From Streptomyces sp. AM 4-1-1 (GTDB taxonomy: Bacteria; Actinomycetota; Actinomycetes; Streptomycetales; Streptomycetaceae), in contig NZ_CP119145.1 of assembly GCF_029167625.1 (NCBI RefSeq), positions 3,720,001-3,784,000 on the forward strand: a DNA stretch of 64,000 bases, written 5' to 3'. Below the pieces are notes generated by a model. The model was not told the origin of the DNA. It saw nothing but the letters and a program-made list of their open reading frames with translations, and made no database searches. This document shows positions 24,316-32,619 of the stretch, in pieces (position 1 is the first letter of the stretch; every line of letters starts with the position of its first letter). A program made the translations under genes and the position numbers.

Positions 24316-26607
24316 TCACCCGGGCAGGTCGCCGGGTTGGCCGCTGGTGGGGGCCGAGGTGTGCTGGTGGCCGCCGGGGCGGGGGGTGGTGGTGGCGTCG
24401 CGGATGCTGTCACGCGCCGCCGCGGCGACCGCCTCCGGAGTGAGGCCGAACTCGTCGTACAGCCGCTGGTAGTCCGCGGACGCGCCGTAGTGCTCCAGGC
24501 TGACGATGCGGCCCGCGTCCCCGACGACCTCGCGCCAGCCCTGACCGACGGCGGCCTCGACGCTGACCCTGGCGCGCACGGAGGGCGGCAGGACCTCGTC
24601 CTGGTAGTCGAGGGGCTGCGCCGCGAACCACTCGCGGCACGGCATGGAGACCACCCGGACGGACAGTCCCTCCTCGGCCAGCCGGGTGCGCGCGTCGACC
24701 GCGATCTGCACCTCGGAGCCCGTCGCGACGAGGATGACGTCCGGTGTCGTACCGGAACCCTCCGCGAGGACGTACGCGCCACGGGCGGCGCCCTCGGCGG
24801 GTGCGTGGGCGCCGGTACCGCGTTCGAGCACCGGGACGTTCTGCCGGGTCAGCACGAGACCGGCGGGCCGGTCGGAGTGCTCCAGGATGGTGCGCCAGCA
24901 GACCGAGGTCTCGTTGGCGTCACCCGGCCGGACCACGTCGAGACCGGGGATGGCGCGCAGCGCGGCCAGATGTTCCACGGGCTGGTGGGTGGGGCCGTCC
25001 TCACCGAGGCCGATGGAGTCGTGGGTCCAGACGTAGGTGGCCGGAAGCTGCATCAGCGCGGCGAGCCGGACGGCGGGACGCATGTAGTCGCTGAAGGTGA
25101 GGAACGTACCGCCGTACGGGCGGGTCAGGCTCTGGAGGGCGATGCCGTTGAGGATGGCGCCCATCGCGTGTTCGCGGATGCCGAAGTGGAGCGTACGGCC
25201 GTAGGGGCCGCCCTTCCACAGCTCGGTCTGCCGGTCACTGGGGACGAACGACGGCTCGCCGCCCATCGACGTGTTGTTGCTCTCCGCGAGGTCGGCGGAG
25301 CCGCCCCACAGCTCGGGGAGTACGGGGGCCAGCGCGTCCAGGACCGCCCCGGACGCCTTGCGGGTGGCCATGCCCTTCGGGTCGGCGGGGAACGACGGCA
25401 GGGCGTCGGTCCAGCCCTCGGGCAGCTTCCGGCCCTGGAGACGATCCAGCAGGGTGGCCCGTACGGGATTGTCGGACCGCCAGGTCTCGAAGCGGGGCTG
25501 CCACTGTTCGTGCAGCTCACGGCCCCGGTCCTTGACCTCGCGGGCGTGGGCCAGCACCTCGTCCTCGACGGTGAAGGTCCGGTCCGGGTCGAAACCGAGG
25601 AGCTTCTTGGTGGCGGCCACCTCGTCGTCCCCGAGCGCGGAACCGTGGGCCTTGCCGGTGTTCTGCTTGTTCGGCGCGGGCCAGCCGATGATCGTACGCA
25701 GCATGATCAGCGAGGGGCGGGACGTCTCGGCCTTCGCGGCCTCGATCGCGGCGAGCAGCGCGTCGACGTCCTCGACGTAGTCGCCCGTACGGGTCCAGTC
25801 CACGGTCTGTACGTGCCAGCCGTAGGCGGCGTACCGGGCGGGCACGTCCTCGCTGAAGGAGACGTCGGTGTCGTCCTCGATGGAGATGTGGTTCGAGTCG
25901 TAGAAGACGATCAGGCTGCCCAGCTCCTGGTGGCCGGCGAGCGAACTGGCCTCGGAGGTGACGCCCTCCATCATGTCGCCGTCGGACGCGACGACGTACA
26001 CATGGTGGTCGAAGGGGCTGCTGCCGGGCAGGGCGTCCGGGTCGAGCAGGCCACGCTCACGGCGGGCGGCGAGCGCCATGCCGACGGCACTGGCGAGCCC
26101 CTGGCCGAGCGGCCCGGTGGTGATCTCGACCCCCCGGGTGTGGCGGTACTCGGGGTGGCCGGGGGTGGCCGATCCCCAGGTGCGCAGCTCCTTCAGGTCC
26201 TGGAGTTCGAGGCCGTATCCGGCGAGGTACAGCTGGATGTAGAGGGTCAGGCTGGAATGCCCGCACGACAGGACGAACCGGTCCCGGCCGAGCCACTGGT
26301 CGTCGTTCGGATCGTGCCGCATGACCTGCTGGAACAGCAGATACGCCAGCGGCGCCAGGCTCATCGCGGTGCCGGGGTGCCCGTTGCCGGTCCGCTGCAC
26401 GGCGTCCGCGGCCAGCGCCCGTACCGTGTCGACGGCCCGCACGTCGACATCCCCCCAGCCGGCCTCCCGGACCACCGGGAGCGCCAGCTCGGGGGCCCGG
26501 CGGGTGCCCCTCACCGGAGCCCCGGTCGCCGGAGCACCGGTCGCCGGGGTGCTGCTTGCGGGAGCACCGGTCGCCGGAGTGCCGGATTCGGGTCGCTCAC
26601 TTGCCAT
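24316..26607 (-). CDS. tkt: Transketolase
   Basis: A 763-residue thiamine diphosphate enzyme. N-terminal pyrophosphate domain: TGNGHPGTAMSLAPL, RDRFVLSCGHSS, TGPLGQGLASAVGMA and the ThDP/metal motif ASDGDMMEGVTSEASSLAGHQ region. The Pyr domain follows (about 400-590), with HFGIREHAMGAILNG holding the catalytic glutamate and YGGTFLTFSDYMRPAVR. The C-terminal domain follows after about 600. It transfers two-carbon units in the pentose phosphate pathway. The N-terminus is extended by about 35 residues of ATGAP-like repeats that are absent from most transketolases. The ATG at 26607 has GAGGAG 7 nt upstream. No transaldolase or zwf gene follows, so this may be a second copy separate from the main pentose phosphate cluster. 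Confidence 0.95.
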   Translation of the reverse strand: MASERPESGTPATGAPASSTPATGAPATGAPVRGTRRAPELALPVVREAGWGDVDVRAVDTVRALAADAVQRTGNGHPGTAMSLAPLAYLLFQQVMRHDPNDDQWLGRDRFVLSCGHSSLTLYIQLYLAGYGLELQDLKELRTWGSATPGHPEYRHTRGVEITTGPLGQGLASAVGMALAARRERGLLDPDALPGSSPFDHHVYVVASDGDMMEGVTSEASSLAGHQELGSLIVFYDSNHISIEDDTDVSFSEDVPARYAAYGWHVQTVDWTRTGDYVEDVDALLAAIEAAKAETSRPSLIMLRTIIGWPAPNKQNTGKAHGSALGDDEVAATKKLLGFDPDRTFTVEDEVLAHAREVKDRGRELHEQWQPRFETWRSDNPVRATLLDRLQGRKLPEGWTDALPSFPADPKGMATRKASGAVLDALAPVLPELWGGSADLAESNNTSMGGEPSFVPSDRQTELWKGGPYGRTLHFGIREHAMGAILNGIALQSLTRPYGGTFLTFSDYMRPAVRLAALMQLPATYVWTHDSIGLGEDGPTHQPVEHLAALRAIPGLDVVRPGDANETSVCWRTILEHSDRPAGLVLTRQNVPVLERGTGAHAPAEGAARGAYVLAEGSGTTPDVILVATGSEVQIAVDARTRLAEEGLSVRVVSMPCREWFAAQPLDYQDEVLPPSVRARVSVEAAVGQGWREVVGDAGRIVSLEHYGASADYQRLYDEFGLTPEAVAAAARDSIRDATTTPRPGGHQHTSAPTSGQPGDLPG

Positions 26608-27056
26608 GTCACTCTCCTCGATCTCGGACGCCCGCCAAGGCGGGACAGACGCCCGGCGAGGCGGGACGGATGGCCCGACGCGGACGACGGCTCCATCCAA
26701 TGCTGTCCCACTTCGGGCGGAGCTGCCCTACTTACGCCATACGCCGATCCGGGCCCTTCCCTGTCGGGCTCGCCCTCGTGGCCCTTCCTGAGGACTCTCC
26801 CCGGTGGGCCTTCGGACGGGCTTCCCCGGCGGGCTCCTGACGGACTTGTTCGGCCTGCTTGTTCCGGGTGCCCTGTCGGGGGGAGCGCACGCGTGGGGGG
26901 CGCGTGTCTGTCATCCGCGGCTTCGGCGGGTCCTCGGGTCGCGGCCGTGGTGAGCCCGGACAAGGGCGCTGCCGAGGTCTTCTTCCGCAGCACCCTTGTG
27001 GGCCTGGTGGTGTCCCGCTCGTCCGTGCGGCCGGCGAGGGGGTCCAGCAGTCCCGC
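26608..27056. other. Gene-free stretch upstream of transketolase
   Basis: About 450 bp. The first 100 bp contain two copies of GGCGGGACAGACGCCC/GGCGGGACGGATGGCCC-like sequence. The stretch must hold the transketolase promoter (minus strand) near its left end and the 3' end signals of the next gene at its right end. I see no supported gene and no clear hairpin. Confidence 0.4.
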
Positions 27057-28529
27057 TCACCAGTTGGGGTCGAGATTCAACACCGCGTCCTCGTCCGCCA
27101 TCCACCGGTCGAACTCCGTCTGGGTCACGAAGACGGGTTGGCCGCCGACCGCACAGGTCAGCTCGGCGAGGGCCGACAGCGCGCCGACCGGATCGCTCAT
27201 CGCCAGCTCCTGGCGCACCTCGGAGAGTTGGGGGAGGACCACTGCGGTGGCATGCGTGGCCCGCTTGTCGTCCAGCTGCCCGATCGCATGGCTGAGCAGA
27301 CCGGAGGTCGCGGACGCGGTGAGGAGTTCGCGTTCCAGGAGTTCGGTGGCATCGTCCTCGGCTCCACCCGCGCGAGCCGCGACCAAGGCGGCCTGCAGGC
27401 CCTGGACGACCAGCGCGGCGGTGGCCTGACCGACGAGTCCGCCGACCAGTGCCCCGACCACGGGCACGGGCACGACTGTCTGCGCCACCGCGCCGCATCC
27501 CCAGGTGAGAGCGGTGGTCAGTGTCGCCTCGCAGCTCAGAGCGGCGAACTCCCCCGTATCGATCCGGCCGCGGGCCAGGTCCAGCCCCGCTTCCGCTACG
27601 GCGTACGCGGCTCGGGCGGTCGCGAAGGCGAGGTCGCCGCCGCCGAGGACGGCCGGGAGGCGGCCGGCCCTCGCGGCACTTCGCACCAGCGAGCCCAACG
27701 ACGCCAGACTCCCCGACCGAACCGCGGCACGTGCGGCGGCGGCCGAGGCGGTGAACGCGGCGCAGGCCGCAGAGGTCTCGCCGGCCCGTACGCGTGCCGC
27801 CTGCGTCGCGGCACTGGTGATGCCACCGATCAGCCCACCGACAGCGGCTCCGGCGGCCCCGGCGGCGAGGGCTTCGCCGCCGACTGCTCGGACGGCTTGC
27901 CCACGAGCCCAGCCCGCCGGGTTTCGCGCGGCACGGTGGACATCTGCGAGGTCGACCGGTGTACTGCTCACGCCGCCGTGGTCGAGGCGGTCCGACAGAT
28001 GGGCTCGGGCATCCGAGTAGTCCGCGTACCGCACACCGTCGGGATTCATGGCCAACCGGCGGTCCAAGAGGTCGTCGACGGCTGCGACCCGGTCGGCTGC
28101 CACCAACCGGGTCATGCCCGCGTAGTGCTGCCGGGAGACCTGGTGAGCGGTTGCGGTGACACCATCCATCAGTTTGGCCTGCGCTTCACCCACGACAGTC
28201 CCGCCGTCGACGAGGTACAGGTCGGCCGCAGCGGTCTGCGATCCGCCTGCCATCCACTCGGTGACCCGGGCCCGGACCGAGGAACCGGCCATGATCGCAC
28301 GCCTATTGAATGACAGCTCGTGCATCACCTCGAAGAGATGGCCCGCGCGTTGGGCGTTGGCGATGTTCACGTAGCGCTGCGCCAACTTCCGTACGGTCTC
28401 CTGCGTCCGCAGCGTCTCGACGGTCGCCGCCGCCAGCCGCCGGGTGGCCGCATCGGCAACGGCCCAGGCGGCGTGGTCGGCGCCATGGGGGATCGTGGAG
28501 CGTCCGGACGAGCCAGGCACGGAACTCAC
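27057..28529 (-). CDS. Glycine/alanine-zipper membrane-associated protein of unknown function
   Basis: A 490-residue protein. N-terminal half (about 1-200) is helical and polar with TWxAGGSQTAAADLYLVDGG followed by VVGEAQAKLMDG, a beta strand pair with an acidic E-x-K-like EAQAK that recalls nuclease/ssDNA-handling folds but is not diagnostic. The second half has several glycine zippers (GAAGAAVGGLIGGITSAA; GALVGGLVGQATAALV) that can insert into membranes. The GTG at 28529 overlaps the stop of the upstream gene (GTGA), so the two are coupled. I do not recognise the family. Paired glycine-zipper proteins with a polar recognition half occur in membrane-disrupting conflict systems, so a defence or toxin role is possible but only inferred. 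Confidence 0.65.
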   Translation of the reverse strand: MSSVPGSSGRSTIPHGADHAAWAVADAATRRLAAATVETLRTQETVRKLAQRYVNIANAQRAGHLFEVMHELSFNRRAIMAGSSVRARVTEWMAGGSQTAAADLYLVDGGTVVGEAQAKLMDGVTATAHQVSRQHYAGMTRLVAADRVAAVDDLLDRRLAMNPDGVRYADYSDARAHLSDRLDHGGVSSTPVDLADVHRAARNPAGWARGQAVRAVGGEALAAGAAGAAVGGLIGGITSAATQAARVRAGETSAACAAFTASAAAARAAVRSGSLASLGSLVRSAARAGRLPAVLGGGDLAFATARAAYAVAEAGLDLARGRIDTGEFAALSCEATLTTALTWGCGAVAQTVVPVPVVGALVGGLVGQATAALVVQGLQAALVAARAGGAEDDATELLERELLTASATSGLLSHAIGQLDDKRATHATAVVLPQLSEVRQELAMSDPVGALSALAELTCAVGGQPVFVTQTEFDRWMADEDAVLNLDPNW

Positions 28530-29458
28530 GACACGGTTTCCATCGCCTGCAGCCGGCTCTCGGCGTCGGCGACGACCTGCCCCGATTCCTCGGTCATCCG
28601 TCCGTCCGCGTCGGTAATCGGGCAACCCATGACCATGACCGCGAGCCCGGCGAGATCCACCATCGCCGCCACCTCCGCGCGCCGACCGGAGTCGTACCGG
28701 GCGAAGTCGTCGCACGCTTCGACCAGCCCGGTGAACGACGGCAGCCGTCTCACCATCATGAACCGAAGGTCCCGAAGGATGTGCCGCATGGCCTTGCTGC
28801 GGTCGTACACCGCGGACGCCGCGTCCTCCGCCTCGCTCATCTCCGTCTCGTACCGCTCCAGGGCCTGTGCCTTCTCCTGTTCACCGCGTCTGAGTCTGCG
28901 GCTCTGCCATTCCCCGATGGCAGCGAGCGAGAGGACGGCCGGAGCCGCGATGATCAGGGACAGCACCGTTGTCCCGGCCGCCACCCCGCCACCGCCCGCG
29001 GCAACAGACCCGCCGCCCATCCACGCGAGCGTGGCACTGGTGGCCGCCGCCCCGGACAACCCCGATATCGCCGTGCCGGTGGAGGCGGAGGCGAAGGCAC
29101 CCACCGCGAGATAGGCACCCACCCCGGCACCGGAACCGGCGAGGGCACCGCCTGCCAGCGCGCCGACAGCGGCCGTCACGGCACGTTCACGCAGCCGCTG
29201 AAGCTCGAAGTCCACCTCGCCACCGACGCTTGGCATGTCGATCGCGGCCAGCTCGACCAGATCGACGCGCTTGAGACGCTGAAAAACGTCCCGGAAGGGG
29301 ACGAGGGCTTCGTCGTAGAGCGTCTGCCGCGCCTTCCGCTGGGCGGCGTTCTCCGCGGCGGCCCGCTGATTCAGTTCCTCCTGGCACTCAAGCAGACGCT
29401 CATACCTCCGTCGGTTCGTCTTCGCGAGCCTGACGGCGTCGACTATTGCGATGGCCAT
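28526..29458 (-). CDS. Glycine-zipper membrane protein, partner of the downstream gene
   Basis: A 310-residue protein. It starts with a charged coiled coil (about residues 8-75, rich in R, E and Q), then a long glycine/alanine/serine-rich hydrophobic block (about 95-185; GALAGGALAGSGAGVGAYLA and VLSLIIAAPAVLSLAAIGEW), then a second charged helical region with RYETEMSEAEDAASAVYDRSKAMRHIL. The layout of coiled coil, membrane zipper, coiled coil suggests an oligomer at the membrane. The stop overlaps the next start. No family is recognised. The 300 bp upstream (29459-29754) holds the divergent promoters of this module and the DHFR-like gene. Confidence 0.65.
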   Translation of the reverse strand: MAIAIVDAVRLAKTNRRRYERLLECQEELNQRAAAENAAQRKARQTLYDEALVPFRDVFQRLKRVDLVELAAIDMPSVGGEVDFELQRLRERAVTAAVGALAGGALAGSGAGVGAYLAVGAFASASTGTAISGLSGAAATSATLAWMGGGSVAAGGGGVAAGTTVLSLIIAAPAVLSLAAIGEWQSRRLRRGEQEKAQALERYETEMSEAEDAASAVYDRSKAMRHILRDLRFMMVRRLPSFTGLVEACDDFARYDSGRRAEVAAMVDLAGLAVMVMGCPITDADGRMTEESGQVVADAESRLQAMETVS

Positions 29459-29754
29459 GTTGCCCCCCCTGATCTCGGCTCGGAGATTTTAATGCCGTGA
29501 CCGACAACTTTCGCCCTGTTGTAACGGCAGGGCCGTTTGGACGATGCGTTGGGCATCGCGCGGTCCGACGTGGGCCGTTCCGTGCCCCCGGCCCCCGGTG
29601 TCGGAGGGCCGGAGGACTGTCAGTGCCGGCCGATAGGTTCTTCCGTCATCGGCAGTCAGCGACCACGGCGAGCAGCCCGGAGTCGCGAGTGCGGACGAAC
29701 CGGGCACCGACCGAATCCGTTCAGAAGCAGACACGAGATACCGAGGAACCTGCG

Positions 29755-30327
29755 ATGCGTACCCTGATCAGCACTGCCTTCCTGTCGCTCGACGGCGTCA
29801 TGGAGGCGCCGGGCGGCGAGCCCGGCTACCGGAACTCGGGGTGGACCTTCAAGGACATCGAGTTCCTGCTCGACGCGTACGAGATCAAGGGCCGGGAGCA
29901 GCAGGAAGCCACCGCGCTGCTGATGGGCCGGGTCAGCTACGAGGCGTTCAGCCCGGTGTGGCCAGACATGGAGGAGTTCGCCGACTACAAGGTGATGCCG
30001 AAGTACGTCGTCTCCACCACCCTCACCGAGGACGACCTGGTCTCGAACTGGGGCGAGACGACGATCCTGCGCTCTCTCGACGAGGTCACCGCGCTGAAGG
30101 AGACGGAGGGCGGACCGATCATCCTGCACGGCAGCGCCGCCCTGAACCACGCCCTCTCGGACGCCGGCTTGATCGACCGGTACCACCTGCTCGTCTTTCC
30201 GCTGCTGCTCGGCGCGGGCAAGCGGCTCTTCAGCGACACGGACAATGACACGCAGAAGCTGAAGCTCGTCGAGTACGAGGTCTACGCCAACGGCCTGCAG
30301 AAGAACGTCTTCGACGTCGTCCGCTGA
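29755..30327 (+). CDS. Dihydrofolate reductase-like (RibD C-terminal domain) protein
   Basis: A 190-residue protein with the RibD C-terminal/DHFR-like fold common in actinobacteria: start RTLISTAFLSLDGVMEAPGG, then ALLMGRVSYEAFSPVWP, KYVVSTTL, and the glycine-rich GPIILHGSAALNHAL followed by LLVFPLLLGAGKRLF. The family binds NADPH and members are predicted reductases, rarely with known substrates. The ATG at 29755 has GAGGA about 7 nt upstream, and the frame further upstream reads as non-coding. It is divergent from the glycine-zipper module and ends 60 bp before a convergent XRE gene. Confidence 0.88.
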   Translation: MRTLISTAFLSLDGVMEAPGGEPGYRNSGWTFKDIEFLLDAYEIKGREQQEATALLMGRVSYEAFSPVWPDMEEFADYKVMPKYVVSTTLTEDDLVSNWGETTILRSLDEVTALKETEGGPIILHGSAALNHALSDAGLIDRYHLLVFPLLLGAGKRLFSDTDNDTQKLKLVEYEVYANGLQKNVFDVVR

Positions 30328-30386
30328 CGGGTTCCACTCGTCCAGCCGTCGTTGGTGCTGCGGCCGACGGTACGCACCGCGCGTGC

Positions 30387-30668
30387 TCACGGAGCGCCCG
30401 ACTGCTCGATCGGATGAGGGGCCCCATTGCCGCACCTCTTGCGCTCCAGCACCACGATGGGGCAATTCAGCGCGTCAGCGATCTTGGCCAGGTTCGCGGG
30501 AGTGGCGTTGCGCCAGCCGGACTCGATCTCTCCCATGAGCTGTTCAGAGATCCCTATGAGACCGGCGAGTGCTCGTTTGGTCAGTCCCGCCCTCTCGCGC
30601 GCGTACGTGACGGCCTGCGGCTCTTGACAGAGGCGGGCCGGACGCCTTCGTTGACGCGCAGCAACCAT
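30387..30668 (-). CDS. Small XRE-family helix-turn-helix protein
   Basis: A 93-residue protein that is almost only a Cro/CI DNA-binding domain: VTYARERAGLTKRALAGLIG, then ISEQLMGEIESGWRNATPANLAKIADALN and a short basic tail with RKRCGNG. Length is that of a minimal repressor or antitoxin-type regulator. The ATG at 30668 follows AGGAG by 5 nt. It follows the small zinc-ribbon-like membrane gene by 74 bp on the same strand. Confidence 0.85.
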   Translation of the reverse strand: MVAARQRRRPARLCQEPQAVTYARERAGLTKRALAGLIGISEQLMGEIESGWRNATPANLAKIADALNCPIVVLERKRCGNGAPHPIEQSGAP

Positions 30669-30742
30669 CACCACTCCTGGGTCACGCCGCACCATGGTCG
30701 GCGCTTGTCCGTCGTTCGGAGGGAACCCACCCGTCTCCGTGC

Positions 30743-31234
30743 TCAACCGGTGGCCATGCCGACGCAGACCAGGGCGACCTGCACCAGCAGGGCCACCAGC
30801 GCCGTGCACCACCACCGTTCGTCCGGGGTCGGCTCCCGCATCCGGCATGCGGGCTGCTCCTCTGGCAGAGGTGCTTTGCGCATGGCCGCTCCCATGGTCA
30901 GGAACGCGCAGCACGCCGCCGTACCGGCGATGACGGCCAGGGTGCGTACGGTCCCGTCGGGCAGGTAGGTCAGTGCGGCCCAGAGGAACATGGCCGGGAT
31001 GAGAGCGGACGCGGCACCCGCCCATAACCCCACCTGGGGGTGGTCGCGTGCGATGCGGCGCAGGTGGTATTCCGTGGTGTCGGCCGCTGAGGGACGTTCG
31101 TACGGATCACAGACCAGGCAGCGCGAAGCCTCGCCGCACTGCACGCACAGAGCCAGGACTGTGCCGCAGTCCTCGCACGGGTCTCCGACCTCCTGGCGCG
31201 GTGTGAGCCGACGCCATGCCTTTCGACCGTTCAC
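30743..31234 (-). CDS. Zinc-ribbon-like small membrane protein
   Basis: A 163-residue protein. The N-terminal part has cysteine pairs CEDCG, CVQCGEASRC and LVCDP, enough for one treble-clef or zinc-ribbon. Two or three membrane helices follow (LWAGAASALIPAMFLWAALTY; TLAVIAGTAACCAFLTMG; ALVALLVQVALVCVGMA). No family is recognised. Its ATG overlaps the stop of the ATPase gene (ATGA at 31234-31231), so both are made together. Membrane anchoring next to an anti-sigma-like ATPase suggests a signalling unit, which is an inference. Confidence 0.75.
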   Translation of the reverse strand: MNGRKAWRRLTPRQEVGDPCEDCGTVLALCVQCGEASRCLVCDPYERPSAADTTEYHLRRIARDHPQVGLWAGAASALIPAMFLWAALTYLPDGTVRTLAVIAGTAACCAFLTMGAAMRKAPLPEEQPACRMREPTPDERWWCTALVALLVQVALVCVGMATG

Positions 31235-31776
31235 ACCGCCACGTCCCGTGCTCCGTCACCGGCGCACACGGCCCAGATGGGCCAGATGGGCCCGTTCTCG
31301 GCGCAGACGGCCCAGACGCATTTGCCCAGGCCGTCGCGGTCGCTGACGCCCCAGCACCCGCCCGTGAAGGCGTCCACCAGCGCCAGACCACGTCCGGCCT
31401 CCTCGTCCGGGGACAGCTGCCGAAGAGAGGGCTCCTCGTCGTTGGCGTCGTGGACCTCGATGCGCACCCCGCCCTCCACCCGCTCGAAACGCGTCAGGAT
31501 CAGCCGCCCGCCCGGCCGGCCCGCGTGCCGCACCGCGTTCGTCACCAGCTCCGAGACGACCAGTTCCGCCGTATCCGCGAGATGAACCAGGTCCCATTCC
31601 CCAAGGTGCTGGGCCAACAGACACCGCGCCCTCCCTACCGAGAGGGCACTGTGTGGCCACGCCGTGACGACAACGGACGGACATGGTCCGACGCCGACCG
31701 CCGACGCTCCGTGCGTCGCGCACTCGGCGTCCTTCCTTACAGCCGCGACGGTCGGGCCTGTCTTCTTACCGAACAC
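31231..31776 (-). CDS. HATPase domain protein (RsbW-like anti-sigma kinase type)
   Basis: A 181-residue protein with the Bergerat ATP-binding fold of anti-sigma factor kinases: N-box LVVSELVTNAVRHAG, G1 box IEVHDANDEEPSL, and the G2 region AGRGLALVDAF, then a Trp/Cys-rich tail. Streptomyces genomes hold dozens of these as parts of regulatory modules with HTH and DUF397 proteins. The start at 31776 lies inside the upstream gene's last codons (its stop is at 31766), so they are coupled. The cysteine-rich tail (GKCVWAVCAEN, WAVCAGDG) is unusual. Confidence 0.85.
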   Translation of the reverse strand: MFGKKTGPTVAAVRKDAECATHGASAVGVGPCPSVVVTAWPHSALSVGRARCLLAQHLGEWDLVHLADTAELVVSELVTNAVRHAGRPGGRLILTRFERVEGGVRIEVHDANDEEPSLRQLSPDEEAGRGLALVDAFTGGCWGVSDRDGLGKCVWAVCAENGPIWPIWAVCAGDGARDVAV

Positions 31777-32479
31777 TGTTACCTGTGGCTTTCTCTGGCG
31801 AAGTGACCGTTGCGGCGGGGCAGGTCCGACATGCCTCCTGCTCCCGCAGGCTCGGTGTGGTGGTCCCGGCCCGGTTGGGCTCGGGGGTGCCCGGGTCCGC
31901 CCCTGGTGGCATGCGGAGCCGGGCGGTCCGTCCTGGTCGCCGACCGGGGATGTGCCAGCCCGGCCGACGGGCTTTCCTGGGGCTCGTGTGACCAGGGCGG
32001 GGGTTTGTGGACTGTCCGTCGTCGGCGGGCGCTGTCGTGCCCGACTCGGGCGGGGGCACTGCCACGGGCCGGACGGTCAGCGTGTAGCGACACCCCTCGT
32101 CAGGAACGACCACAGACAGGGCTGCACCCTCCTTGAGCTGGTCCCGTACGGCCCGGCACTCCTCGGTGAGCCCAACCCAAAACCGCAAACGGGCAGGGCA
32201 GTTGGGCAGGGGTGTGGAGTCGACGCGCATCCACGGCATGACCCATGCCGAACGGCCGGGGTCGGGGTCGAGCCGGTCCGCGATGTGCTCGGCGCTACTC
32301 CGTAACCACCGCAGCGCGAGTTTCGGCGAGATCGTCTGGAAGGTGCCGAGAACGTACGGGACCGTTTCGCGCGTCCCGTACACCTCGCCCTCCGCGAGCA
32401 CTTCGCACCAGTAGCCCGCCGGTATCCCCGCGCCGGACCACTCGGGCTGCCCCGTGGCCGTTCGCGCGGGCGTCTTCAT
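31766..32479 (-). CDS. Hypothetical protein upstream of the ATPase
   Basis: A 237-residue protein of unknown family. The first 140 residues look folded (GYWCEVLAEGEVYGTRETVPYVLG, WLRSSAEHIADRLDPDP); the last 95 are Pro/Arg/Gly/Thr-rich. The start is strongly supported by AAGGAGG 6 nt before the ATG at 32479. It is the first gene of a minus-strand group with the ATPase, zinc-ribbon protein and XRE protein, and is divergent from the HTH gene at 32620. No function is proposed. Confidence 0.65.
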   Translation of the reverse strand: MKTPARTATGQPEWSGAGIPAGYWCEVLAEGEVYGTRETVPYVLGTFQTISPKLALRWLRSSAEHIADRLDPDPGRSAWVMPWMRVDSTPLPNCPARLRFWVGLTEECRAVRDQLKEGAALSVVVPDEGCRYTLTVRPVAVPPPESGTTAPADDGQSTNPRPGHTSPRKARRPGWHIPGRRPGRTARLRMPPGADPGTPEPNRAGTTTPSLREQEACRTCPAATVTSPEKATGNSVR

Positions 32480-32619
32480 GTCCGGGCCTCCTTTGCGGTG
32501 TCATCTCTTGCGGCGGTCGTGCTCGCACTAGGCAACCGTCCGACCACGCACAGCGGTACCGTTGGGAAGAGGCCAGGGGTTAAGAGCGTTAAGCGGTCAG
32601 AGCGCGGGAGTTGGGGCCA

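Noticed and set aside
24337..27429. A 1030-codon frame opposite transketolase
   Set aside because: Same reason: the composition mirrors the antisense codon bias and contains no domain.
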